Source of the DNA: Oscillospiraceae bacterium | GTDB taxonomy: Bacteria; Bacillota; Clostridia; Oscillospirales; Ruminococcaceae | Direction: 5' to 3' | NCBI GenBank assembly: GCA_900768105.1 | Contig: CAAGBQ010000112.1 | Span: 1-8,929, forward strand | DNA length: 8,929 bases | Shown here: positions 1-6,626 of the stretch, one piece after another | How the letters are laid out: each line of letters opens with the position of its first letter | How positions within the stretch are numbered: the first letter of the stretch is position 1 | Program-made: the position numbers and the translations under genes | Notes under the pieces: model-generated | What the model was told of the DNA's origin: nothing | The model's database searches: none | What the model saw: the letters and a program-made list of their open reading frames with translations, nothing else

Positions 1-105
1 AATTCTTCTTGTTCTTCTCGAATTTTGATCAATTTACACGGTACTACTCCGTCGCTCTGTCGTAGACAGCTTCGTTATTATATCACCCTCTCCCCCTCCT
101 GTCAA
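1..105 (-). promoter_or_regulatory. Strong leftward sigma-A promoter and leader, possibly of an rRNA operon
   Basis: On the minus strand there is a perfect -35 TTGACA (100-105), a 17-bp spacer and a perfect -10 TATAAT (77-82). Directly upstream of the -35 (about 106-130) the minus strand is A-rich, like an UP element. Transcription should start near 69-71 and run off the left edge. The leader has a small hairpin (57-61 with 65-69) and then a purine-rich stretch containing AATTGATCAAAATTCGAGAA (12-31), which resembles rRNA leaders I recall from Clostridia. No start codon with a ribosome binding site appears in the leader. The promoter elements are directly visible; the rRNA target is inference, because no 16S sequence lies in the window. 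A tRNA cluster or another highly expressed gene is the alternative. Confidence 0.75.
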
Positions 106-120
106 CTCCTTTTCTATATC

Positions 121-380
121 TTTTTTCCCTTCCTGTCCCCACTCCCGTGTGTTTTGTGAACTTCTTTCAACTTATTGTGGAAAACTTACAAGTTTCCTCT
201 GCTGTATGCCATAGCTTTTCATCTCTTTGGCACATCGCATTTTTCCGCATTAAATCAGGGCATTTTGCACAAAGGTGCGTGTGCGTTTTTGTGGAAAACG
301 GCGGTTTGGCGGTGGTTTGGCGGAAAATGCTTGCAGAAATATAAATTTCGACTTTGCTGTTTGCAAAACCGAAGCAGTTA
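121..380. other. Non-coding region upstream of the leftward promoter
   Basis: No convincing gene is present. The open frames here lack a ribosome binding site, show no recognisable family and overlap one another in different frames. The sequence is T-rich at first and holds two copies of TGTGGAAAAC (176-185 and 290-299). I assign no function to it. Confidence 0.5.
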
Positions 381-463
381 CGCCCGCCTGCGGCGGGCGG
401 CCCTCATCCGGCGCGATGTTTCACATTTGTGAAACATCGCGCCGCCTTCCCCCAAGGGGAAGG
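381..463. repeat. REP-like cluster of three adjacent palindromes
   Basis: Three perfect hairpins lie nearly back to back. The first pairs CGCCCGCC (381-388) with 392-399 across a 3-nt loop. The second is a 16-bp stem, CGGCGCGATGTTTCAC (409-424) with 429-444 across ATTT. The third pairs CCTTCCCC (445-452) with GGGGAAGG (456-463) across CAA. The second and third stems abut with no gap. The phrase CCCTCATCCG (401-410) before the long stem, and the closing CCTTCCCC/GGGGAAGG hairpin, resemble an intergenic repeat I recall from gut Clostridia, in which the middle stem varies. No U-tract follows either end, so this is not a typical terminator. It carries no coding sequence. The palindromes are seen directly; membership of a dispersed repeat family is inference. 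Confidence 0.65.
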
Positions 464-496
464 CTTGCGCTGCGTTGGCGTGGGCGTTTCCGCAAG

Positions 497-520
497 AAAA
501 AAGTCGGGCTTTCGCCCGAC
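497..520 (-). terminator. Intrinsic terminator of the recA-recX-rimO-pgsA operon
   Basis: On the minus strand a 7-bp GC-rich stem (GTCGGGC with GCCCGAC, 514-520 and 503-509) closes on a GAAA tetraloop and is followed by TTTTTT (502-497). It lies 47 nt past the pgsA stop, so it most likely ends the operon. Confidence 0.85.
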
Positions 521-567
521 ATTCGCATTATATTTCGTTGTGCGTTCCTTATACAATATATTATATA

Positions 568-1119
568 CTATTTTGTTTCACGGAACACATCTATGTTTTT
601 TACGCAGTAGTTCACGGCGGAAATTACCGTGAGCACGGTCATTATCCAGATACAGACGGTGGATGCCGTTTTGAGCACAGGCGCAAAAGCCGCATGCTCA
701 AGCGCTTTCCAAGCCAGAATTATAATTATGCCCATATCCTGAAATACGGTTTTGAGCTTGCCCCAAATGTCCGCGGCGATTACTCTGCCGCTTGCGGTAG
801 CAAGCATTCGCAAACCGGTTACGAGAAATTCCCTCCCAAGGATTACTATTGTCACAGCCGGATGCACAATTCCCTTATAGGTGAAGCACACCAACGCCGC
901 CATTACCATAAGCTTGTCCGCAAGCGGGTCCATAAGCTTTCCGAAATTTGTTACCATATTGTACTTGCGCGCAATCATGCCGTCAAGGGTGTCCGTAAGC
1001 CCCGCGATGACAAAAAGCGCCAACGCCGCCCAATCGCTTACCGAATCCATAAGGAACGCGGCGACAAAAAACGGCACCATAATCACTCTTACAATCGTAA
1101 GTTTGTTAGGAATGTTCAA
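568..1119 (-). CDS. pgsA: CDP-diacylglycerol--glycerol-3-phosphate 3-phosphatidyltransferase
   Basis: This integral membrane enzyme makes phosphatidylglycerophosphate from CDP-diacylglycerol and glycerol 3-phosphate, the committed step to phosphatidylglycerol and cardiolipin. The 183-residue product has the full CDP-alcohol phosphotransferase signature: D43, D46-G47, A50-R51, G60, D64 and D68 in DTLDGMIAR...GKLMDPLADK. The opening MNIPNKLTIVRV is typical of PgsA. Hydrophobic segments near residues 9-24, 31-42, 85-97 and 122-137, plus one near the C-terminus, fit the multi-spanning topology, and the length is usual. The start is TTG (1117-1119), chosen because GGAGG (1126-1130) sits 6 nt upstream and no in-frame ATG fits as well. 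It is the last gene of the operon, 23 nt after rimO, and is followed by the terminator at 497-520. Other family members such as phosphatidylserine synthase are less likely given the N-terminus. Confidence 0.94.
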   Translation of the reverse strand: MNIPNKLTIVRVIMVPFFVAAFLMDSVSDWAALALFVIAGLTDTLDGMIARKYNMVTNFGKLMDPLADKLMVMAALVCFTYKGIVHPAVTIVILGREFLVTGLRMLATASGRVIAADIWGKLKTVFQDMGIIIILAWKALEHAAFAPVLKTASTVCIWIMTVLTVISAVNYCVKNIDVFRETK

Positions 1120-1142
1120 TTTTTACCTCCAAAGCGACAGCG

Positions 1143-2489
1143 TCAGCCCTCGACAATTTCACCGTAAAGGTCATAATCGGAGGATTTTTCGATTTTTACG
1201 CTGACAAAATCGCCTATGCAATGATTTGCGGCACTTTTGAAATAAACAAGGCCGTCAATTTCCGGTGCGTCCTGGGCGGAGCGCCCGACATAGCACCTGT
1301 GTTTTTTATTGTAGCCCTCCACAACGACCTCTTGCACGGTTCCGACTTTTTTGCGGAGGAGCGCCGCGGAAACGCCGGTTTGTATCTCCATAATAACCTC
1401 GGCGCGGCGCTGTTTTGTTTCTTCATCAAGCTGGTTCGGCATATCATAAGCGGGGGTGTTTTCCTCCCTTGAATATGCAAAGCAGCCGAGGCGGTCGAAT
1501 TTTGCGGCGCGAACAAATTTGCAAAGCGCCTCAAAATCCCGGTCGCTTTCGCCGGGGAACCCTGTCAGCAGCGTTGTGCGAAGGCAGATTCCCGGCACTC
1601 TTTCACGAATGTGGTTTATAAATTCATTCAGCTCCGCCGGAGTATAGGGATGGCGACGCATGGCGCGCAGAACCTTGCGGCTGCAATGCTGGAGCGGAAT
1701 GTCGATATACTTGACCATTTTTTCCTCTTCCGCAAAAACATCAAGCAGCTCTTCGGTCACTCTTTCCGGATAAGCATAAAGCAGACGCACCCATTTTACG
1801 CCTTCTATTTGGCATATCGCCCGCAGAAGCTCCGGAAGCATACGCTTTCCGTAGATGTCAACGCCGTAACGGGTGGTATCCTGCGCTATGATGATAAACT
1901 CTTTTACTCCCTTTTCGGCAAGCTCCTTACATTCCGCAAGAATCTTATCCATGGAGCGGCTGCGGTAGCGGCCGCGAATCATCGGAATCGCGCAATAGGC
2001 ACAGCGGTTGTCGCAGCCGTCCGCAATGCGGATATATGCGTAGTGCGGGTCGTTGACCAAAATGCGGTCGCCCTCCGTCACAAGGTTTTCCGGAGCATAG
2101 AAGCAGGCTATTTTTTTGCCGGAAAGGGCGGTTTTTATTGCGGAAACAATTTCGTCGTTCGCACCGATTCCAAGGATTACATCCGCTTCCGGAATCAGCT
2201 CCGCCACCTCGTCACGATAGCGCTCCGCAAGGCAGCCGGTAACCACCACCAGCTTTATTTTTCCCTCGTCTTTAAGGCGGCAGCACTCCAAAATATTTTC
2301 TATGGATTCTTTCTTTGCGCTTTCAATAAAGCCGCAGGTGTTTACTATAATTACATCACAGTTATCCTGGTCGTCGCTTATAAGAAAGCCTTCACGCGCA
2401 AGGGTGCCGAGCATAAGCTCCGCATCCACCTGATTTTTATTGCAGCCCAAAGATATCATGCCAACCTTAATGGCGTCATTGCGTTCCAT
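1143..2489 (-). CDS. rimO: Ribosomal protein S12 methylthiotransferase RimO
   Basis: RimO is a radical-SAM enzyme with two [4Fe-4S] clusters that adds a methylthio group to a conserved aspartate of ribosomal protein S12. Numbered from the upstream ATG at 2498, the N-terminal UPF0004 domain carries the cluster cysteines C19 (ISLGCNKNQVDAE), C55 (NTCGFIESAKKESIE) and C89 (TGCLAER). The radical-SAM motif is C162-x3-C166-x2-C169 (DGCDNRCAYC). A C-terminal TRAM domain (about 380-451) contains QDAPEIDGLV. NTCGFIESAKKESIE and DAPEIDG favour RimO over the tRNA enzymes MiaB and MtaB. Two starts are possible: ATG at 2498 (451 residues) or ATG at 2489 (448 residues). GGAAG at 2499-2503 abuts the first but lies 9 nt before the second, so I prefer 2489. 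Either way the start overlaps the end of recX in another frame (14 or 23 nt), suggesting translational coupling. Confidence 0.95.
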   Translation of the reverse strand: MERNDAIKVGMISLGCNKNQVDAELMLGTLAREGFLISDDQDNCDVIIVNTCGFIESAKKESIENILECCRLKDEGKIKLVVVTGCLAERYRDEVAELIPEADVILGIGANDEIVSAIKTALSGKKIACFYAPENLVTEGDRILVNDPHYAYIRIADGCDNRCAYCAIPMIRGRYRSRSMDKILAECKELAEKGVKEFIIIAQDTTRYGVDIYGKRMLPELLRAICQIEGVKWVRLLYAYPERVTEELLDVFAEEEKMVKYIDIPLQHCSRKVLRAMRRHPYTPAELNEFINHIRERVPGICLRTTLLTGFPGESDRDFEALCKFVRAAKFDRLGCFAYSREENTPAYDMPNQLDEETKQRRAEVIMEIQTGVSAALLRKKVGTVQEVVVEGYNKKHRCYVGRSAQDAPEIDGLVYFKSAANHCIGDFVSVKIEKSSDYDLYGEIVEG

Positions 2490-2982
2490 TGGATTCATCT
2501 TCCGTTTCTTCTTTTATTTCATATAGGGTATTTTTTATCATATCATATCCGTAACCAAGACGGAAGAGGGAATTTATCGTTTTTGCAATATTTTTTTCGT
2601 CGGAGAGAGAATTTTTGTATTTTCGCTCAATTAAAAGGCGAAGGCGCTCCTCCGGAGCGCAGGTTTCCTCCTCCGTTCGGAAAATTGCCTCCTCAATCGC
2701 TTCGGGGTAGATTCCGCGGCGCGAAAGCTCCTGCTTTACCCTGTTCGGGCCGAAAAAGCGCAGCTCCATAAGGTCGTGGGCGCATTGATAGGCATATTCC
2801 TCATCGTCAATAAGCCCCGCTTCCTCCAAAAGGTCGAGAGCTTCGTTTGCGGTTTCCGTATCGGTAAAGCGGCGCAGCTTATCAAAAAGCTCCTTACGGG
2901 AATGAGCCCTGAACTCCAGGAGATTCAGGGCTTTTTCTTTTGCTTCCTCAAGGTTCAGTTTTTCTTTCGGACGCCTGTTCAT
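2476..2982 (-). CDS. recX: Regulatory protein RecX
   Basis: RecX binds RecA filaments and modulates recombinase activity, usually as an inhibitor. The 168-residue, mostly helical product shows tandem three-helix modules. The first, near residues 13-55, contains ALNLLEFRAHSRKELFDKL, the usual RecX opening. The second, near 56-105, contains GLIDDEEYAYQCAHDLMELRFFGPNRVKQELSRRGI, with the family's G(L/Y)IDDxxYA and FGPxRVxxEL features. The third, near 110-155, contains INSLFRLGYGYDMIKNTL. Length is typical for Firmicutes. The ATG is 2 nt after the recA stop and has no good Shine-Dalgarno sequence, so translation probably depends on ribosomes finishing recA. Its 3' end overlaps rimO. Position directly after recA is the classic arrangement and supports the assignment. 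Confidence 0.93.
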   Translation of the reverse strand: MNRRPKEKLNLEEAKEKALNLLEFRAHSRKELFDKLRRFTDTETANEALDLLEEAGLIDDEEYAYQCAHDLMELRFFGPNRVKQELSRRGIYPEAIEEAIFRTEEETCAPEERLRLLIERKYKNSLSDEKNIAKTINSLFRLGYGYDMIKNTLYEIKEETEDESNGTQ

Positions 2983-2984
2983 TT

Positions 2985-4088
2985 TTATTCGTCGTCTTCA
3001 TCGGCGGAAACATCAATTCCGGTAGGAGCGACATTCAGCACCTTTGTTTTTTTTGCGCCGGATTTGCCAAGCTCCGCAACCTTATCAAGGTTCTGGCGGA
3101 TAAGCCCGTCAAGCTCCTCAAGCAGCTCCGGATTCTTCGCAATAAGGGCTTTTACATTATCCCTGCCCTGGCCGAGGCGTTCTCCCTTATAGGAGAACCA
3201 CGCGCCGGATTTTTCCACAAGGTCAAGCTTTACCGCAAGGTCGAGTATCTCGCCGACGCGGCTTATGCCTTCGCCGTACATAATGTCAAATTCCGCTTCC
3301 TTAAACGGCGGAGCGACTTTGTTTTTGACCACCTTTACCTTGGTGTGGTTGCCGATTACATCGCCGCCGGATTTAAGCTGCTCCTGCTTGCGCACATCAA
3401 GGCGGACGGAGGAATAGAATTTAAGGGCGCGGCCGCCGGGGGTCACTTCCGGGCTTCCGTACATAACGCCTACTTTTTCACGGAGCTGGTTTATGAAAAC
3501 CGCGACGCAGTTTGTTTTGCTTATCGCGCCGGTAAGCTTGCGCAGTGCCTGGGACATAAGGCGCGCCTGAAGACCGACATGGGTGTCGCCCATAAGGCCC
3601 TCTATTTCCGCCTTCGGCACCATTGCCGCAACGGAATCCACCACGATTACATCAATTGCGCCGGAGCGCACAAGCGCTTCGGTAATTTCAAGCGCCTGTT
3701 CGCCGGTATCCGGCTGGGAAACAAGCAGGCTGTCTATATCAACGCCGAGAGCCTTTGCATAAACGGGGTCAAGGGCGTGCTCCACATCTATAAATGCGGC
3801 TTCTCCGCCGGCTTTTTGTGCGGAGGCGATTATATGCAGGGCAACGGTTGTTTTACCGGAGCTTTCCGGTCCGAAAATCTCGACGATTCTTCCGCGGGGC
3901 ACGCCGCCGATTCCGAGGGCGCAATCCAAAGTTATGGAGCCGGTGGAGATTGCCTCCACATTAAGCGCGGGCGCCTGGCCAAGCTTCATAACGGTGCCTT
4001 TGCCATACTGTTTTTCAAGCTGTTTTATCGCGGTATCAAGCGCATCCTTTTTGCTGCTTTCTGCTTTTGCATCTGTTTTATCTGCCAT
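2985..4088 (-). CDS. recA: Recombinase RecA
   Basis: RecA polymerises on single-stranded DNA, drives strand exchange and stimulates LexA self-cleavage. From the chosen start the product has 367 residues, normal for bacteria. The Walker A motif GPESSGKTT spans 73-81 (K79), the catalytic glutamate is E103 in DVEHALD, and Walker B is VIVVDSVAAM (D151). FINQLREKVG followed by MYGSPEVTPGG covers the L2 DNA-binding region, and the C-terminus ends in an acidic tail (DVSADEDDE). An ATG at 4088 is preceded by AAAGGAGG with 7 nt spacing, and the protein then begins MADKTDAK. The frame stays open upstream to 4133, but that extension lies in the 5' leader and contains the leader hairpin. Transcription probably comes from the promoter at 4151-4179, with SOS control through the box at 4199-4212. 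It heads the recA-recX-rimO-pgsA operon. Confidence 0.98.
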   Translation of the reverse strand: MADKTDAKAESSKKDALDTAIKQLEKQYGKGTVMKLGQAPALNVEAISTGSITLDCALGIGGVPRGRIVEIFGPESSGKTTVALHIIASAQKAGGEAAFIDVEHALDPVYAKALGVDIDSLLVSQPDTGEQALEITEALVRSGAIDVIVVDSVAAMVPKAEIEGLMGDTHVGLQARLMSQALRKLTGAISKTNCVAVFINQLREKVGVMYGSPEVTPGGRALKFYSSVRLDVRKQEQLKSGGDVIGNHTKVKVVKNKVAPPFKEAEFDIMYGEGISRVGEILDLAVKLDLVEKSGAWFSYKGERLGQGRDNVKALIAKNPELLEELDGLIRQNLDKVAELGKSGAKKTKVLNVAPTGIDVSADEDDE

Positions 4089-4116
4089 TGGTCTTCCTCC
4101 TTTGATTAAAAGGGCA

Positions 4117-4131
4117 GCCGCCGCAGGCGGC
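4117..4131 (-). other. Hairpin in the recA 5' leader
   Basis: GCCGCC (4117-4122) pairs with GGCGGC (4126-4131) across a 3-nt loop. It lies in the predicted untranslated leader, about 15 nt upstream of the recA Shine-Dalgarno sequence. Only CTTTT, not a true U-tract, follows, so a role in mRNA stability is as plausible as weak attenuation. Function is unknown. Confidence 0.4.
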
Positions 4132-4150
4132 ATTCTTCATATCCGTATAT

Positions 4151-4179
4151 AGTATAATATAGTTTGAAAATAAAATCAA
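4151..4179 (-). promoter_or_regulatory. Sigma-A promoter of recA
   Basis: On the minus strand -35 TTGATT (4174-4179), a 17-bp spacer and -10 TATACT (4151-4156) form a good promoter. Transcription would start near 4144, giving a leader of about 56 nt before the recA ATG. Confidence 0.8.
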
Positions 4180-4198
4180 CCGTTTTTGCGAAAAAATC

Positions 4199-4212
4199 CG
4201 AACAAATGTTCA
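4199..4212. promoter_or_regulatory. LexA (SOS) operator between recA and the small Cys-rich gene
   Basis: CGAACAAATGTTCA contains the perfect inverted repeat GAAC-N4-GTTC and matches the Firmicutes LexA consensus CGAAC-N4-GTTYG in all but its last base. It lies 19 nt upstream of the recA -35 element, on the far side from the start site. On the plus strand it falls between a possible -35 TTGCGA (4186-4191) and the small gene at 4276, so it could control either gene or both. Site and spacing are seen; LexA binding is inferred from the consensus and the recA context. Confidence 0.8.
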
Positions 4213-4275
4213 GAATTTTTTACCTCTGTTTTTCTCGCCGCCTTCGGAAATAATATTTTTGAGGAGGTGTTTTTT

Positions 4276-4428
4276 ATGAGCGACAAAAAATTTGCAAATC
4301 TTGACCGTAAAGCTCTTGACAAGCTTAACGATATGCAGCGCGAAATCACCGATGAAAGCGGCAAAGGCGTAATCCTTGTAGCCTTTGACCGCGACTGCGG
4401 CTGCAATGGCGGCTGCGGCTGCCACTGA
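4276..4428 (+). CDS. Small Cys-rich protein divergent from recA, function unknown
   Basis: This 50-residue protein has a charged, probably helical N-terminal part (residues 3-30, rich in Lys, Asp and Glu), a short hydrophobic strand GVILVAF (31-37), and a C-terminal tail with C41, C43, C47, C49 and H50 (CGCNGGCGCH). Four Cys in a CxCx3CxC pattern next to a terminal His suggest metal or Fe-S binding, but I recognise no family. There is no signal peptide or membrane segment. The gene has a very strong ribosome binding site (GAGGAGGTG, 4261-4269) 6 nt before the ATG, and its own terminator follows at 4442-4477. These make a real expressed gene likely despite the size. It is transcribed away from recA and shares the intergenic SOS box. 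A Cys-rich peptide precursor is an alternative, but no modifying enzyme lies nearby. Confidence 0.75.
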   Translation: MSDKKFANLDRKALDKLNDMQREITDESGKGVILVAFDRDCGCNGGCGCH

Positions 4429-4441
4429 ATTTCGGGTGAAG

Positions 4442-4477
4442 AAATCCCGCCCGCTCCGAAAGGAGTGGGCGGGATTT
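4442..4477. terminator. Bidirectional terminator between convergent genes
   Basis: A stem of about 16 bp (4442-4457 with 4462-4477, one G-U pair) closes on a GAAA loop. Plus-strand TTTT (4475-4478) ends it in one direction; on minus, ATTTCTTC follows. It separates the small Cys-rich gene, which ends 13 nt before it, from the 3' end of the convergent lipoprotein gene. Confidence 0.85.
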
Positions 4478-4543
4478 TGCCCGTTCGCGGGGCTGCAGCG
4501 CAATCAAAAGCTTTTCGCCACCGTATTAAATGCCGTTTTTCGT

Positions 4544-5410
4544 TCACGGTGTTACGGTATATTCGGTTTGACCGAAGCTTTCCACAAAAACATATTCATT
4601 GTTTCCGGCATAGGGAATTATGCTGTCAACAAGATGAATTTCAAATGCTTCAAACCCGTTCAGCGGTTCCGTAACAAGTGTGACCGTTCCGTTTTCGTCC
4701 ATATACCGCGGCTCGTAATACGAAATAGTGCCAAGCTGGTAATTTGATTCGGATGAAAGCTCTTTTACGGGAAGCCCTCCGTAATATGCCGCGCCGATTG
4801 CCGGATAAGCCTCCTGCTTTTCTTCCTCGTGACCGGTTATATAAACTATATACCGGCTTAAATCCGTTCCGGAGGGCGCGTTTACGGTTACGGTTATACT
4901 GTCCGTTCTCTCCTTTGCGGAGCTTTCCGGAGTTTCCGCAGTCCAAACCGCCCTGTATATTTCCCCGTTTTTCAGGCGGTCAAGCTCTATGGTTATGCTT
5001 TGTGTGATTGCCCCGCCCTTTGCGTCGCAATTAGCAAGAATAAGCTCCTGTTCGTTTCCCTCGATGTAGCTGTACAGCGGAATGGGGAGCAGCCCGCCGG
5101 GCATGGAAACACCGCTACGCTTTCCTCCGCCTTCGGAAACATAATCGTTCCATTGCTCGCGGTTAAAGCAGGTTATATTTTTAACCGGATCTCCGTTTTC
5201 ATCAACTATATACAGATATACATATTCCATTTTTGCGGGAGAAAGCTCGATGAAAGGTTCAAAGCCGCTTTTATCGACGGCTGCCGGTTGGGGAAGCTCC
5301 TCTTCTGAAAAGTAGCAATCGGAGAGGTTAGGGGAAGGCGGCGCCGGTTCCGGCGCACAGCCTGTAAATACGGTGAAAAGCAAAGCCAACAGAATAACAG
5401 ATTTTTTCAT
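4544..5410 (-). CDS. Putative lipoprotein, function unknown
   Basis: The 288-residue product begins with a lipoprotein signal: MKKS, a hydrophobic core of leucines (6-15), then FTGC with the lipidated cysteine at C18. A Pro-rich linker (APEPAPPSPN) follows, so the rest should be outside the membrane. The mature part is rich in Tyr, Thr, Glu and Gly, has two DENG motifs (DENGDPV and DENGTVT), and looks beta-rich. I recognise no domain. The -3 residue of the lipobox is Phe rather than the usual Leu, a mild deviation. GAGGT 6 nt before the ATG supports the start. It lies 72 nt downstream of the other lipoprotein gene on the same strand, so the two are probably cotranscribed, and it ends at the shared terminator 4442-4477. 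Confidence 0.82.
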   Translation of the reverse strand: MKKSVILLALLFTVFTGCAPEPAPPSPNLSDCYFSEEELPQPAAVDKSGFEPFIELSPAKMEYVYLYIVDENGDPVKNITCFNREQWNDYVSEGGGKRSGVSMPGGLLPIPLYSYIEGNEQELILANCDAKGGAITQSITIELDRLKNGEIYRAVWTAETPESSAKERTDSITVTVNAPSGTDLSRYIVYITGHEEEKQEAYPAIGAAYYGGLPVKELSSESNYQLGTISYYEPRYMDENGTVTLVTEPLNGFEAFEIHLVDSIIPYAGNNEYVFVESFGQTEYTVTP

Positions 5411-5482
5411 AGCGTTACCTCATTTTTTTCTGTGCCGCCCGCCGGTAACCGGCGCATCGGAATGTAAAAGCGCGGCGATTGC

Positions 5483-6424
5483 TTACGGATTGCGGATATA
5501 GTCGGAAGCTTTTATTTCAACGACGCTGCCGTTTCCGTCCGTGGCAGCGAGAATATCTTCGGGAGAAGCAACTGCGGGAATATAATCAAAGCGTTCGCTT
5601 ATTATATTCCCGTCCTTATCTATGAACCAATAGCCCTCCGGCATCGGGTTTCCGTCGGCATCATAAAGCTGTAACCTGCCTTCGCCGTCGTCCTTGCCGC
5701 ACATGGCTGTTCCTATATAGCTTCCGTCGGGGAAAACCGTGTAATCAACATAGTTAAAGCATTCGGAAAGAATTTCTTTTTCCGTATTCATAACAGTGCA
5801 TACGGACTTTGAAAATATTTGGCTGTTGCCGTTAAAAAGAACTATCCTATCGGCAAAGGGAATCAGTATTTTGTTATATACCGGCTCGGCAAAGGTGCTT
5901 CCGTCCGGAGCGGTCACTCCGTAATACGGGTCATGAATATCCCAATAATATTTATAAACCGTATATCCGAAGATTTCCTCCGGTTCGGCTCCCTGCGGCT
6001 CCTTTTCGGTGACTGCGCCTGTGCTTTCATCCACGAAATAGGAATAAAGCACTCCGTCCCTTATACCGACGACCCACCATTCCGGTTGATCTACAAGGCA
6101 GTCAAAAGCGGTAAAAGGTTCTTCGTTCAGGAACTCCCCGTTTTTTGAAAGAAGCCAAATCTGCTTTTCCGCCGCTTCACCGATATAATTTATTCCGTTG
6201 CCATCAACACATTTTGCAGGGGCGCTTTCGCCGTTTTTGATAAGCGCATACACAATTTTTTTATCTTCAACGCTGTCGTATGCAGAAGTGTCTATATCCG
6301 CTATGGAAAACTGCTTTTCCGCATCCGAACCCGAACTTTCCGGCGCTTTTTCTTCGGAAGGCGCGGGCTTGCAGGCGGACAAACAATATACGACAATGAT
6401 AACTGCCAAAATAATCTTTTTCAT
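5483..6424 (-). CDS. Putative lipoprotein with WG-repeat-like segments
   Basis: The 313-residue product has a clear type II signal peptide: MKKI, a hydrophobic core (4-15) and lipobox LSAC with C18. A Ser/Glu/Pro-rich linker (about 19-40) follows. The rest is Tyr/Trp/Asp-rich. Residues 265-282 (YWFIDKDGNIISERFDYI) look like a WG beta repeat (ID.dG.ii...fd.i), and a weaker copy around 165-200 contains APDGSTFAEPVYNKI. WG-repeat proteins are often surface-exposed in Firmicutes, but their roles are mostly unknown, so no function is assigned. AGGGGG with 7 nt spacing supports the ATG. It is the first of two tandem lipoprotein genes, preceded by a perfect -10 TATAAT. Confidence 0.82.
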   Translation of the reverse strand: MKKIILAVIIVVYCLSACKPAPSEEKAPESSGSDAEKQFSIADIDTSAYDSVEDKKIVYALIKNGESAPAKCVDGNGINYIGEAAEKQIWLLSKNGEFLNEEPFTAFDCLVDQPEWWVVGIRDGVLYSYFVDESTGAVTEKEPQGAEPEEIFGYTVYKYYWDIHDPYYGVTAPDGSTFAEPVYNKILIPFADRIVLFNGNSQIFSKSVCTVMNTEKEILSECFNYVDYTVFPDGSYIGTAMCGKDDGEGRLQLYDADGNPMPEGYWFIDKDGNIISERFDYIPAVASPEDILAATDGNGSVVEIKASDYIRNP

Positions 6425-6473
6425 AAATCAGCCCCCTATTATGCGGAATATTTGGTTATATCTTTACAGTTTT

Positions 6474-6479
6474 ATTATA
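6474..6479 (-). promoter_or_regulatory. Probable -10 element for the lipoprotein pair
   Basis: A perfect TATAAT on the minus strand lies 49 nt upstream of the lipoprotein ATG at 6424. No good -35 is found at 16-18 bp (TAGAAG at 17 bp). A small hairpin TTGCAC-TTTT-GTGCAA (6527-6542) lies farther upstream and could be an operator. Confidence 0.5.
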
Positions 6480-6577
6480 CAGCCTTATTCTCAAAACTTC
6501 TATCGGCAAAAGTGACAAATTATGCCTTGCACTTTTGTGCAATACGCTTGTTTTATTCCTATTGGTTTTATTTTGCG

Positions 6578-6619
6578 AAAAAAACGAGCACGGCTTTGCT
6601 TTGCCGTGCTCGCTTTTTT
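6578..6619. terminator. Bidirectional terminator after rsmI
   Basis: A 10-bp stem CGAGCACGGC (6585-6594) with 6603-6612 across an 8-nt loop is flanked by an A-tract (6578-6584) and a T-tract (6614-6619). It therefore ends in a U-run in both directions. On the minus strand it is the strong terminator for the trmN6-rsmI transcript. Confidence 0.9.
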
Positions 6620-6626
6620 ATGCGGC

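Noticed and set aside
176..298. Two DnaA-box-like 9-mers TGTGGAAAA (176-184, 290-298)
   Set aside because: They fit only a relaxed consensus; near-matches also occur by chance inside genes (for example near 3215 and 4580), and there is no dnaA, dnaN or AT-rich unwinding region.
1611..2771. Long plus-strand open frame opposite rimO and recX
   Set aside because: It is antisense to two well-supported genes and has no family features.
2940..4109. Long plus-strand open frame of 389 residues opposite recA
   Set aside because: It is a shadow of recA on the other strand, without a ribosome binding site or recognisable domain.
4089..4133. In-frame upstream extension of recA to 4133
   Set aside because: It adds MPPAAAALLIKGGRP, encoded by the leader hairpin; the start at 4088 has an ideal Shine-Dalgarno sequence and normal RecA N-terminus.
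5440..5454. Inverted repeat CGCCGG-TAA-CCGGCG between the two lipoprotein genes
   Set aside because: It has no U-tract on the minus strand, so I do not call a terminator; it may be a minor mRNA hairpin.
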